Assembly: GCF_001580615.1 (NCBI RefSeq)
Contig: NZ_LHZC01000054.1
Coordinates: 184,208 to 248,207 of the forward strand
Origin: Acetobacter malorum
Lineage (GTDB): Bacteria; Pseudomonadota; Alphaproteobacteria; Acetobacterales; Acetobacteraceae
DNA: 64,000 nt
Direction: 5' to 3'
In this document: piece by piece, positions 47,819 to 56,684 of the stretch
Position numbering within the stretch: the stretch's first letter is position 1
Layout: each line of letters opens with the position of its first letter
Made by a program: the position numbers and the translations under genes
Notes under the pieces: generated by a model
Database searches by the model: none
The model's input: the letters and a program-made list of their open reading frames with translations, nothing else
What the model was told of the DNA's origin: nothing

Positions 47819-49042
47819 TTAACAACATCGCGAACCCGAGCGGACTTCCTGCAATGCCGATGTCAGACGGCTAATGACATCCATATTGCGATAATCGCGC
47901 CGCCATAGCAGGCGGGTTGTGCGCGAAAATCGCCTAGGCAACTGTTTGGAAAAAACATTGTGGTATTCAAACGACCCGGCTGGCAGAATGGCACAGCACA
48001 TGTTGTCTTCCACAAGCCGGAGCATGAGAGACATGGACTGTGTTTCCAGCACGGCGCGTGGTCTCACGGCTGCACTCTCCAGATACGCATCTGTAAGAGA
48101 GCGCATTCCGGTACCAAAGCTTGGCAGCGCCATGGTGCTCGCAGCTATAATGCGCGCCGGATCATCATTTAAGGAAATTTTCTGATCCGTTTTTCCAAAA
48201 ACAAGAAAAATCGGTGATGTTTCAAAATCAAGAAAATCCAATGTTGCAGGCACATCAATAACATCTGCCAAGCCAACATCGTAGGTTTTATCAAGCAGGC
48301 CCGCAACAATGGCTGGCACCACAATGGTTGTAATGCTCAGGGACGGCTGATAAGCCCGGTTGTGCCAGAGCGGAATAAGCCCGGCCAGCAGGGAAGCCAA
48401 AGCACTTTTACTGCTAGATGGAATCATTGCTGCAAATTTAAGGTCTTTTACCGCACGGGAATACCCAAGACTAAGGCTCCGTCTCAGACGATCAAAAAGA
48501 AGCGCCATAGTCTGGCATGTGTCCTTGAGTGGCCGCGCAGCAGCAGTCAGTTGCATGCCCGTATGCGTTCGCTCAAAAAGCTGAAAACCCAGAATAGTCT
48601 CAAACCTGCCAATCTGGCGCGACAGTGCAGGCTGGGTAACCGCAAGCCCTTTTGCAGCAGCAGAAATACTGCCCGCATCACACACACGCAGAAAATATGA
48701 GATCATTCTAAAGGTTATGCCCGACTGCCTTATTGCATGCAGGTCCTGTTCGCTTAACTGCGCACTGACCTCTCCTCCCCTTTCAGCAGGAGAGATAAGG
48801 CTCAGGCATGACTGGAGAAAAAGAACAGACGTGCGATGAAAACTTTCGCCATAGGCTGTCGTTACGGGTACGGCCTCCCGGCCATGAGCATTCCGCAGCA
48901 ACAAGGGCACTCCAGCACTCTGCTCCAGCGCATAAACCGCATGGTTTATGGTTGTTGGGCTGACGTTCAACTCCATAGCCGCATCATGTACGGAATGATT
49001 ACGAACGAGGCTTACAAAATAGACCAGGGTCGATACTTCCAT
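47819..49042 (-). CDS. LysR-like regulator with two tandem HTH domains
   Basis: A 407-residue protein, about 100 longer than normal LysR. Residues 1-62 form a LysR-type HTH (SVHDAAMELNVSPTTINHAV), and residues 110-170 form a second one (SISAAAKGLAVTQPALSRQI, FQLFERTHTG), followed by a periplasmic-binding-like effector domain. It lies 58 bases before the TonB receptor on the same strand and is likely its regulator, though a separate promoter is possible. GC is lower than that of regulators at 17-31 kb. Confidence 0.87.
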   Translation of the reverse strand: MEVSTLVYFVSLVRNHSVHDAAMELNVSPTTINHAVYALEQSAGVPLLLRNAHGREAVPVTTAYGESFHRTSVLFLQSCLSLISPAERGGEVSAQLSEQDLHAIRQSGITFRMISYFLRVCDAGSISAAAKGLAVTQPALSRQIGRFETILGFQLFERTHTGMQLTAAARPLKDTCQTMALLFDRLRRSLSLGYSRAVKDLKFAAMIPSSSKSALASLLAGLIPLWHNRAYQPSLSITTIVVPAIVAGLLDKTYDVGLADVIDVPATLDFLDFETSPIFLVFGKTDQKISLNDDPARIIAASTMALPSFGTGMRSLTDAYLESAAVRPRAVLETQSMSLMLRLVEDNMCCAILPAGSFEYHNVFSKQLPRRFSRTTRLLWRRDYRNMDVISRLTSALQEVRSGSRCC

Positions 49043-49267
49043 GCCTGCCTCGCTTCCAGCGACGTACTTATGTGTAAGAGATGGCGGTTATGGCGGCATG
49101 CGCCATACATACCAGTATCACTTATTTTTTGTGTTATTTATTTAACAACACTTCGTACTTTGGAATTAAACCAAACTACGCTTTTCATTGATAATAAAAA
49201 ATCAAAGAAAGCATACCGCATGCCCGATAAAGCATGGGCGCGTGCCACAGCTCAGGGCGCACAAACG

Positions 49268-50092
49268 CTACACATAATAATCATACCGAATGGGCAGCAT
49301 GATTGCCTGCGCCACCGTAGCAACCGTTTGGCGGAGCGCGCTCTGCACATGGCGTGAGCAAACAAAGGGCAGGCCCATAGAAGGCATTGTCCAGCCTATA
49401 ACCCGCAGACACTCAGCCGTTACCGGGTCTGCCCGGCGGAACATGGCCCATGTCCGGCAATCAATTGCAGCAATATCTGCTTCCCCGTTAGCCACATGCA
49501 AGATTGAGGCAAGGTGGCTCCCCGTCACGGTTGTTCTGGAACAGACATCCAGAGCAGCACCCTGCCCCTGCAAATCGCGAACAACAGACAGATAACCGGA
49601 CTGCGACACAGAATCATTAAACACAAAATGCCGCCCGGCCATGGCCTGAACACTCTTGAAAGAAGACGTCGGCAAGGCATCACACATCGTGTGGTGCTCG
49701 CGCGCGACCACAAGGGCACTGCGATAAAAATACCCCTGCCCACCTGTCAGCCCCTCGTAGCTGTTCTGCGCAACAACATGCACAAATTCGTCCAAACCAT
49801 GTTGTAATGGTCCCCAGCATGTTTCCCCAAACAACAAGGCCGGGTGCCGCCACAAAACCGAAAGGTCCAGTTCGTCCGGGGGTAAGGAGGCGGGGTCTGG
49901 TGCAACCAGGCTCCCCGCAGCATCCCGTATCCCTCCCGGCACGGACGGAAGATCGGCATTGCGACGGACAAGTGCATCTGGTGCGGGCACGCCGTTTTGG
50001 CGCAAAGCATCGCGCAACTGAAGCCATGTCGCATCCAGCGCACCACGCTCCTGCTGTTGGTCATACATTGTCATACTGGCAACAAATTTCAT
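49268..50092 (-). CDS. PhnD-like solute-binding domain protein without signal peptide
   Basis: A 274-residue protein: KFVASMTMYDQQ start, LLFGETCWGPL, QGYFYRSALVV, FNDSVSQSGYLSVVRDL and ITGSH-like SHLASILHVANGEADIAAID. These are phosphate/phosphonate-binding (PhnD-type) signatures. No signal peptide exists, and no ABC transporter genes accompany it, so it may be a cytosolic sensor or ligand carrier. The ATG at 50092 overlaps the desaturase stop (ATGA). About 225 bases separate it from the LysR gene. Confidence 0.8.
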   Translation of the reverse strand: MKFVASMTMYDQQQERGALDATWLQLRDALRQNGVPAPDALVRRNADLPSVPGGIRDAAGSLVAPDPASLPPDELDLSVLWRHPALLFGETCWGPLQHGLDEFVHVVAQNSYEGLTGGQGYFYRSALVVAREHHTMCDALPTSSFKSVQAMAGRHFVFNDSVSQSGYLSVVRDLQGQGAALDVCSRTTVTGSHLASILHVANGEADIAAIDCRTWAMFRRADPVTAECLRVIGWTMPSMGLPFVCSRHVQSALRQTVATVAQAIMLPIRYDYYV

Positions 50093-51057
50093 GACTGGTG
50101 TTTTTCCCCAGACGTTTGTTGCGCAGGGTGCAGCAGCGGTTCCTTGGCGCGCAGTAAATACTGCCAAAGAATTGCGCGATACCCCTTAAAAACATACCCA
50201 TGGTTCAAAGTCAGCCACGCAGTCCGGTCTGCATAGTATAGCTTGCGCATCCTAAACCACGGCTGGCCAGGGTAACGATGATGAACACTATGCAGGTTAT
50301 TAAAGAGGAATAGAAAAGAAAGCAGTGAACCCTCTACTATAACGGTTCTGCCTCCCGTTGCGTCATGCCACCGATGCTCACAAAAGGAGCGCATACCAAT
50401 AAGAGATGTCCCAATGTATGCAGGGCCAAGAGCATAAAGCCAGAATGACATATGAAAGCCACGCGTCACAATGATCGCAACGATCAGAATGGACACAGCG
50501 TGAATAACCCATGCCAGCGCCACCCCCCGGTTACCCGCAGCAATACGGCGCATATCCGTAATAAAAAATCGTACACTCCCCAACAACGGCCCCAGCAACA
50601 AACGCCCCAGAAGAGTCTGGTTTATGCTGAGCAAAAACCGATAGACACGTCCCAGCTTTGCCCAGTCATTTCCGTCCCAATAATAACTTTCAGGGTCAGC
50701 ATGAGGGTCTGTCAGGTGTTCATCATCATGATGTCGCAAATGGGTCTCGCGGTAGCGCCGGTAAGGGTAAGCCAGCCCCAGCGGCAACCCGAGCAGCACC
50801 TCATTGCATAGAGCAGATGGCGTTGGATGCGTATGAATAGCCTCATGCTGCAAAGAGGAATGGAATGCGACAACAATCGCCAGCCCAGCCAATGCAACCC
50901 ATGGCGCCACGGGGTAAAGCCAATACCCCAAGGACCACCAACTGCCGTAACAGAACACAATAGCAAGCCATGTTGGCCATTCTGGCACAGATGCCCGATA
51001 TAAAGCCTGCCAACCCAAATTAAACATATTTTTATGTGTATTTATTGTGCATTCCAT
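50089..51057 (-). CDS. Membrane di-iron fatty acid desaturase/hydroxylase family protein
   Basis: About 322 residues with four membrane helices and three His boxes: HSSLQHEAIH, HLRHHDDEH and NNLHSVHHRYP, typical of the desaturase/hydroxylase di-iron superfamily. Start uncertain: ATG 51093, 51057 or 51027 are possible. It is coupled with the PhnD-like gene and divergent from the XRE regulator. Substrate unknown; by context it could hydroxylate or desaturate a small molecule rather than membrane lipid. Confidence 0.85.
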   Translation of the reverse strand: MECTINTHKNMFNLGWQALYRASVPEWPTWLAIVFCYGSWWSLGYWLYPVAPWVALAGLAIVVAFHSSLQHEAIHTHPTPSALCNEVLLGLPLGLAYPYRRYRETHLRHHDDEHLTDPHADPESYYWDGNDWAKLGRVYRFLLSINQTLLGRLLLGPLLGSVRFFITDMRRIAAGNRGVALAWVIHAVSILIVAIIVTRGFHMSFWLYALGPAYIGTSLIGMRSFCEHRWHDATGGRTVIVEGSLLSFLFLFNNLHSVHHRYPGQPWFRMRKLYYADRTAWLTLNHGYVFKGYRAILWQYLLRAKEPLLHPAQQTSGEKHQS

Positions 51058-51158
51058 AAAATACACATTCTTACGCAAAAAATATCTTTTCAATGAGTGT
51101 TATGTAAAATATGTTTACAAATGTCACGTTATACACGATTTAAAATGGTTAAATAGGC

Positions 51159-51998
51159 ATGGATAAACGTCTGATATCCGTCACCTTCCAGCAGCGCGTG
51201 CTTTCCCTTATTCAGGCGTCCGGCAAAAGTCGCTCGGCATTTGCAGAAGGTATTGGCATTGACCGCTCAGCACTGAGCCAGTTACTTACAACAGACGCAG
51301 TACGCCTGCCACGCGCCGATACGCTTGCACGCATTGCGTTGCAGTATGGCGTTTCGGTTGACTGGTTGCTCGGAATTGCACAGACAGCCGCTCCAAGCCA
51401 CTCCAGCCGTACAGAAATGGCCGAGAATTCAGAATATTATAATATTCCACTGTTAACACAATGGCATGATGAAGCGCGTGAGCTAAAAATACGTTATATC
51501 CCACACCATTTACCCGACATTCTTTGCCTTCAGGATGTCGTTGCGTGGGAACTGGGAGCGCGCCATTACGATCAGACGACAATCCAGAGCATTACCAGCA
51601 ACCTTGGTTATAACCGCAGAACAAGCTCCGATATGGAGATATGCCTGCCAACTCAGGCCATTATCAGCCTGAGCGAAGGTACATTTCCGTGGAATGGATT
51701 ATCACTGGCCATGCGGCGGGCCCAGATCGAACATATGATAACACGCGTGGCAGAACTCTACCCCTCACTACGCATATTTCTGTTTGACGAGCGCTTCTAC
51801 CATTCCGTCCCATACACAATCTTTGGCAGCCTGCGCGCTGCAATTTATGCAGGTAGCCAGTATATTGTTTTCAATGATCAGGACACTGTTTTGCAAATGC
51901 AGACCCATTTTGATGGGTTGATCCGCAAATCTTCCGTTCAACCGCATGAAATATCCAACTGGCTGCAACAAATACTCTCCACCATGCCCAGCGTATAA
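51159..51998 (+). CDS. XRE-family regulator with large C-terminal domain
   Basis: A 279-residue protein with an HTH at about 12-70 (SRSAFAEGIGIDRSALSQLL) and a 200-residue C-terminal domain that I do not recognise; it includes LYPSLRIFLFDERFYHS and AGSQYIVFNDQD. It is divergent from the desaturase-PhnD operon, with about 100 AT-rich bases between, and followed by an MFS gene. It probably controls one or both. Confidence 0.85.
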   Translation: MDKRLISVTFQQRVLSLIQASGKSRSAFAEGIGIDRSALSQLLTTDAVRLPRADTLARIALQYGVSVDWLLGIAQTAAPSHSSRTEMAENSEYYNIPLLTQWHDEARELKIRYIPHHLPDILCLQDVVAWELGARHYDQTTIQSITSNLGYNRRTSSDMEICLPTQAIISLSEGTFPWNGLSLAMRRAQIEHMITRVAELYPSLRIFLFDERFYHSVPYTIFGSLRAAIYAGSQYIVFNDQDTVLQMQTHFDGLIRKSSVQPHEISNWLQQILSTMPSV

Positions 51999-52076
51999 AC
52001 CCGCATCAACCTTCCGTTCAGGCTGATTTGTACACATAATCATCGTCTTTAAACTCTTGTAATTCGTTAGGTGCGC

Positions 52077-53321
52077 ATGTCCGTGACAACAGGTAAAACC
52101 GCACAAAAAAAACAAGTATGGACACGGCACATTGTCCTGTTTTTTCTGATTATAGCGGGATGTGTCAGTTACATGGACAGGACAGCTCTGGCCATAGTCA
52201 ATACTGACATAGCAAGAGAATTCGGGCTTTCCTACACATCCTTGGGGCTTGTCCTATCATCCTTTGCGACCATTTACATGGTCTGCCAGATCCCTGCAGG
52301 ACTGGCTGCTGACCGCATAAAGGCCCGCCCTCTGCTGACTGGCTGTCTGGTGGTCTGGGGCTTGGCCCAACTTCTTACAGCCTGGGCGAGCAATGCTGGC
52401 ACTCTGGTCGGGGCACGCTGCCTTCTGGCGTTAGGTGAGGCACCACTGTTTCTGGTTGGAACCAAAATCATAACCGTTTGGTACAACAGTGCAGAACGCG
52501 CTGTTCCGATCGGCCTGTTCAATGCCTCTTCTTCTCTGGGGCAGGTGCTGGCCCCAGCGCTGCTCGGTCTTATTGCGGACCAGTTTGGCTGGCGCTCCAT
52601 GTTTTGTACTCTGGGTGGGCTTTGTATCCTTCTTGGTCTGATGTGGGGTATCTTTTACCAAAAGTCTCCCACGCCAGAACATGAGCCCGTCGCCAAGCCC
52701 AAACAAACTGCCAGACAGGAACTGACCTTTCTCCTTGCTCAGCGTGTTAGTTGGGTGCTGGCTATTGGTTGTGCCAGTATTATTTACCTGCAATGGCTTT
52801 ATTCCGCATGGTTGCCGACATACTTCCAGACTGTCCGGCACCTGAATGCCGCACAGGCAGGTTGGCTTTCTTCCATTCCGCAGCTAGCAGGATTTTTGGG
52901 CAGCCTCAGTGGCGGTGTTATTATCAAATTCCTTGGAAAAACTAGTTATACACCCTCGCGCGCCTGCTATCAGCTGCTCATTATAGGTCTTCTTATTGCC
53001 GGCATGGCAACTGCCATCGTACCATTATGCCCCACAACATTGCTGTCTTTGGTCTGTATGGCAATAGCCCTGTTCGCCACCGGCATTGCCATGACGGGAA
53101 GCTGGACACTCGGAACAATTGTTGTTGCCGAAGAATCAATTGCCACCATGGAAGCCATCCAGAATGTAGGCGGATCACTCGGTGGGACACTATCGCTTTT
53201 ACTGACAGGTTTTATCATCCAGCATACCGGCTCATTCACACTCGCCATGGAAGCAGGAAGCATAATCACTTTTTTCTGCATCAGTATTTATATGATCGAG
53301 AGATCAAGGTTTATAAATTAA
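52077..53321 (+). CDS. MFS transporter, anion:cation symporter (ACS) type
   Basis: A 414-residue permease with twelve helices. Signatures: NYMDRTALAIV-type helix 1 (CVSYMDRTALAIVN), FGLSYTSLGLVLSSF, GLAADRIKARPLL between helices 2-3. These match the ACS/GudP-like family that imports organic anions. AGGT lies six bases before ATG 52077. It lies 78 bases after the XRE gene, same strand, and probably imports the periplasmic form of the compound taken up by the TonB receptor. Beyond the stop, about 190 bases of AT-rich sequence carry no gene. Confidence 0.9.
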   Translation: MSVTTGKTAQKKQVWTRHIVLFFLIIAGCVSYMDRTALAIVNTDIAREFGLSYTSLGLVLSSFATIYMVCQIPAGLAADRIKARPLLTGCLVVWGLAQLLTAWASNAGTLVGARCLLALGEAPLFLVGTKIITVWYNSAERAVPIGLFNASSSLGQVLAPALLGLIADQFGWRSMFCTLGGLCILLGLMWGIFYQKSPTPEHEPVAKPKQTARQELTFLLAQRVSWVLAIGCASIIYLQWLYSAWLPTYFQTVRHLNAAQAGWLSSIPQLAGFLGSLSGGVIIKFLGKTSYTPSRACYQLLIIGLLIAGMATAIVPLCPTTLLSLVCMAIALFATGIAMTGSWTLGTIVVAEESIATMEAIQNVGGSLGGTLSLLLTGFIIQHTGSFTLAMEAGSIITFFCISIYMIERSRFIN

Positions 53322-53508
53322 CTACTATATTTTTGGAAAAATATATTAATAAAAATAACTATCTTGAAATTTTCTTTGATTTTCCAATACTAAAATAAAA
53401 AGCTGATATCAACCTGGACGGTTCTAAAAACACCTTAGCTCTGAACTGTCGACTGTGATTCAATTCTTGCTGTGAGGATGCAGGCTGGGCGACTAGAGCG
53501 CGTCCACT

Positions 53509-53690
53509 TTATTCCGGTTCATACTCTGCGGCGATGAAAAAGTTGGTGCATTCGTCAGGGGAGAAAGCATCTAGGACTGATCCGGCGGCATCCCACAGGG
53601 CTGTGACGGTTCTTGCTGTCTTGGCTCGCAGGAGAGCCTTGAGCTTGGCGAACGCCATTTCGATATGAGCCTCTCCAGGCATGATTTTTG
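53509..53690 (-). mobile_element. IS630-type transposase C-terminal remnant
   Basis: Minus-strand residues HIEMAFAKLKALLRAKTAR and TFSP-like SPDECTNFFIAAEYEPE match the end of IS630-family transposases (PIEMAFxKLK...). The preceding residues belong to a recombinase fragment, so the two are fused at about 53690. Confidence 0.8.
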
Positions 53691-54215
53691 TTGAGGCATG
53701 AGACCGGCTGACAAGCCAGATACGTTGCGTTCCGACCTGCACGAGGCGTCCCTTCAACTGGCCGCGCCGTAGCCAACCATAAACGGTCTGCCTATGTACG
53801 CTGAGACGTTCACAGAGCTTCTACAATGTCACCTCGTCGTCGTTGAGGCACGTAATATGTTAGGACCAGACTGGGCGCCTCTTTCCGAGTTCATTCCTCA
53901 TCAGGAGCTTTTGAACGATCAAGGCATCCAACGCCTGTTTTTTTGGCGGCAACCAGCCTTTTGCATTCAGGTCGTCAGCGATACGGGCAAGGATTTCGTC
54001 GATACGTCTGACAGGACGGATGATCGGATGTGTGGTGACAACTTTGTCAGCCCAATGACGCGATCGTCTGCCGATCCTGCGATGTGGTGGTTGACGCCGT
54101 CCACAAGGACGGAACGTTGTTCGCCAAGGCCCGGACCGCCTTCTTTTCCTGATCCGTCAGTCGTTCGGATTGTTGCGTCCAGGCGCCCCTGCTCCTCAAG
54201 CCAATTATCGCTCTG
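53690..54215 (-). pseudogene. Large serine recombinase, C-terminal remnant
   Basis: Broken frames on the minus strand read SERLTDQEKKAVRALANNV, IIRPVRRIDEILARIADDL, then after a stop KLCERLSVHRQTVYGWLRRG and LVQVGTQRIWLV. These match the C-terminal segment of resolvase-type large serine recombinases, including the terminal HTH. The catalytic N-terminus is missing and there are at least two frame disruptions. Confidence 0.7.
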
Positions 54216-54217
54216 TG

Positions 54218-54517
54218 TCAGAGTTTCGTGACGGTATGCTGTTCAAAAAATGCGCGCGTTACACGTTTCTTCGTGGCTTCCACGGCCAGCGCTTTCGCGC
54301 CGTTTTCGCAAAATTCCAGCGTCTTTTCGCTGCCCGGATCAGGGAAGGTATAACTGGGACATTTGAAGCCACCGGGCTTGTTCATGGAGAGAAGCGCACG
54401 AGACCCCTTGCCGATGACGCTCTGCTCTAGCAGCGCCTTGGCGGTCGCTTTCGCCGCGCCCCAGCCGCCAGCCGGTTGATCATAAGTCTCGTAGCGGGGT
54501 TTGGCGGTTTCACTCAT
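54218..54517 (-). pseudogene. FdhF/YdeP-type molybdopterin oxidoreductase, N-terminal fragment
   Basis: A 99-residue frame reads ETYDQPAGGWGAAKATAKAL, LLSMNKPGGFKCPSYTFPDP, and EFCENGAKALAVEATKKRVT, the first 100 residues of YdeP-like oxidoreductases (about 750 residues). The family CPGCAW is CPSYTF here, so one Cys is lost. Truncated by the recombinase remnant. Confidence 0.8.
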
Positions 54518-54712
54518 GATAAAAGTCCTCTTTGTGAATTGCCCCTGGTTTTGTAGAGACGTTTTTTATTTGAACTAAGCCGCCAAAGCATGTGATTTCT
54601 GTTGCGCATAAAAGTGGACCTCATCTTCTGGTGACGGGATGTTTCTAATAGATGGCAGAATACGGAGATTATTGAACCAGCCGAACCCGTTCAGCGATAG
54701 AACAAAAAAACT

Positions 54713-54764
54713 AGCAATTTCATATGCATCCTGCAGGGTGCGTATGAAATTGCGGTAGCGTGCC
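54713..54764. repeat. 52-bp hairpin repeat, copy 1
   Basis: Arms CAATTTCATATGCA and TGCGTATGAAATTG form a 14-base stem with a 10-base loop, followed by gcggtagcgtgcc. Copy 2 lies at 63680-63731 and differs mainly in loop positions, and in one stem position by a change that keeps G-U pairing. It lies in the 550-base gap 54518-55068, which otherwise holds the palindrome cluster below and no recognised gene. Confidence 0.9.
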
Positions 54765-54901
54765 ATCACATACCCCCGAAAGGACGAAAAAGAGACAAAA
54801 ACGGGACAGAAAAGGAAAAAAAGGCGGCCATTTTTACGGCCCAGACAGTCCCCTCCATTACTGCCAGACAGTCTGACGCCATTCATGACAGCAGTTTTGA
54901 A

Positions 54902-54963
54902 GTGTCATGACACCGTCGGGGACGATGACAGGACGGGAAATGGCGTCATTGTGACGTCATTTC
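54902..54963. promoter_or_regulatory. Cluster of TGACGTCA/TGTCATGACA-like palindromes
   Basis: GTGTCATGACAC (54902-54913) is a perfect palindrome and is followed by several GTCAT/ATGAC half-sites ending in TGACGTCATT. Similar text lies at 36391 and 62351-62375. It may be an operator region; no gene assignment is possible. Confidence 0.4.
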
Positions 54964-55068
54964 TCGTTATTGGCTCAGACTATCGATCTCATTTACGGTC
55001 GCAGGCCACGTTCATGATCGTGCGGGGATATCCACCAGTCTCAGCATCGTCATACGCCAGATCTCTGG

Positions 55069-55620
55069 TCAGAACGGCGTGCCCACCGACGTGAATTTGC
55101 TCCATGTATGAGAAGCAGGCTGCCACCTGTTGATGACCCACCCGGGATAGGACAGTGCAGACGCAAAATCATGCACACCTGCATTTTCTGTCGGCAGAAT
55201 ACGGATCTCTGGCGCCTCACTTTCCCACAGCACCTTATGCTGTGCGTCAGTCAGCGCAATATGCGTCCCCACGGCGCCATAATAACTGGAATAGGCAATC
55301 AGCACCGTCACATGAGGCTGTGACGGTCCGAAACTGACATCCACAATACGGGGTGCCTTTTCAAGCGCCTGAGCATCTGGATCGGACGCAGGGTCAGCAG
55401 GATAAAAAGACCCTTTGGCAAATTTTATTCCCTGCGTCTGCGCAAAGAACGGTGCATCAGCTGATGTCGCCGCCCTCCCGGGCTGCGTTCCCTGCTCATT
55501 GCCGTACGAATGCGACGCTGCTGCATCGGCAAGTTTCTGCCAGTTTACAGCATATGCCTGTTGCGGCAGGCCAACAGCCAGGCCCACGGCCACAGAAAAT
55601 CCTGCAAATACTTTCTTCAT
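55069..55620 (-). CDS. Exported protein of unknown function
   Basis: A 183-residue protein with signal peptide MKKVFAGFSVAVGLAVGLP ending AYA. The mature part has a Gly/Ser-rich N-terminal segment and a beta-rich region (PRIVDVSFGPSQPHVTVLIAY, ending WSKFTSVGTPF). I do not recognise it. It lies 98 bases downstream of the next secreted-protein gene on the same strand and is likely co-transcribed. Confidence 0.72.
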   Translation of the reverse strand: MKKVFAGFSVAVGLAVGLPQQAYAVNWQKLADAAASHSYGNEQGTQPGRAATSADAPFFAQTQGIKFAKGSFYPADPASDPDAQALEKAPRIVDVSFGPSQPHVTVLIAYSSYYGAVGTHIALTDAQHKVLWESEAPEIRILPTENAGVHDFASALSYPGWVINRWQPASHTWSKFTSVGTPF

Positions 55621-55718
55621 GAAATACCCTTTCCAGAAACGCCTTATTATAAAAAAATGGCTTAACTCTGATTTTTCTCAAACGCGCAAAACACCAAGGC
55701 ACGTTATCCGAACGCTTA

Positions 55719-56684
55719 TCACTCTCCGGTCACGTGCCCTGATTCAGCAAGGTCTTTCAGAAAAGTCAGGTTATTTTTGTGCCAGCCATCGCCATAGCTG
55801 TCATAGGTACCGATGCGAACATCCTGAGGCACCACAAAATGGCCTTGCAGAACCTGCAGGATACGAGGATCCTGTGCCCAAACCGGTGCTCCCTCTGGTG
55901 TCATGAGCAGAACGACCGTTATCCGGTCATGCTGTGGCGCCACAGACTGCAACGGACCATATTCCAGAACTTTTTGGGCTGTAAGACCGTAACAGAGCCG
56001 GGCTGGCACCCGCACCCCGGACGGCGCGGTATCTCCAGCGAGAGGAGGTGCCTTCAGACTATTTTGTACGCTCTGGTCCTCTGAAGGTCCGTCAAAGATC
56101 GCCATGGCTTCTGGACCTGTGGCCAGGAACAGATCCCCTGCAAAATGCTGCGTAGTTTTTTCCTGACCCGGCGGACCTTCGTCAGGCTTTGGTTCCGAAT
56201 TATCGTCGAGGTCATGAATACCGAGTTGCGCTGCAGTTGGCATTGCAGGATGCTGAGCATGGACACGCCAGGTCACAGGAACCCGCTGCACAAGGCCAGC
56301 ATCCATCAACGCCTGAATGAAAGGACCTGGTTCCACATTACGCGGTCCTTCCCCAAACAGCACGCCCTGTGTCGAGGCATTATACCCTGCACCGGGCTCA
56401 ATGCCTTTCTCAACCCGATTGGCCACATCTATCGAACGCGGATAGGCCGAAAGGCTCAGAAAGGCCTCTGACCCGATAGAAAGACAGACCCGCCGACTGT
56501 CGCCATTTTCGATCTCTCCACGATCTGCCGGATCATGGCGAACCTGCTCCAATATGGCATCAGCTGCCTTGGCCGCCTCAGCATCTGAAGCGGCATAACT
56601 CCGTTCCGGCAACGCGCAGGCCAGACAACTCATGGCAACAAGACAGATTTTTAGGGAAACGCCCTGAACGCGCATGACACTCAT
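55719..56684 (-). CDS. Exported protein of unknown function (paralogue pair member 1)
   Basis: A 321-residue protein with signal peptide SLKICLVAMSCLACALP, ending SYAA. The mature part contains FIQALMDAGLVQRVPVTW, RLCYGLTAQKVLEYG and APVWAQDPRI. These align with LVTDLTQRGVLERHVVPVTF, GVCVGLTLRRIVDI and DWMRTPVF in the neighbouring gene, so the two are distant paralogues. It overlaps that gene by four bases. Role unknown; probably periplasmic or secreted. Confidence 0.75.
   Translation of the reverse strand: MSVMRVQGVSLKICLVAMSCLACALPERSYAASDAEAAKAADAILEQVRHDPADRGEIENGDSRRVCLSIGSEAFLSLSAYPRSIDVANRVEKGIEPGAGYNASTQGVLFGEGPRNVEPGPFIQALMDAGLVQRVPVTWRVHAQHPAMPTAAQLGIHDLDDNSEPKPDEGPPGQEKTTQHFAGDLFLATGPEAMAIFDGPSEDQSVQNSLKAPPLAGDTAPSGVRVPARLCYGLTAQKVLEYGPLQSVAPQHDRITVVLLMTPEGAPVWAQDPRILQVLQGHFVVPQDVRIGTYDSYGDGWHKNNLTFLKDLAESGHVTGE

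Noticed and set aside
50452..50811. 119-residue plus-strand frame inside the desaturase gene
   Set aside because: It is antisense to His-box coding sequence; His-rich composition follows from that.
54575..54886. 103-residue minus-strand frame sharing ARYRNFI...AYEIA with one at 63608-63937
   Set aside because: The shared residues come from translation of the hairpin repeat; the rest of the two frames differ.
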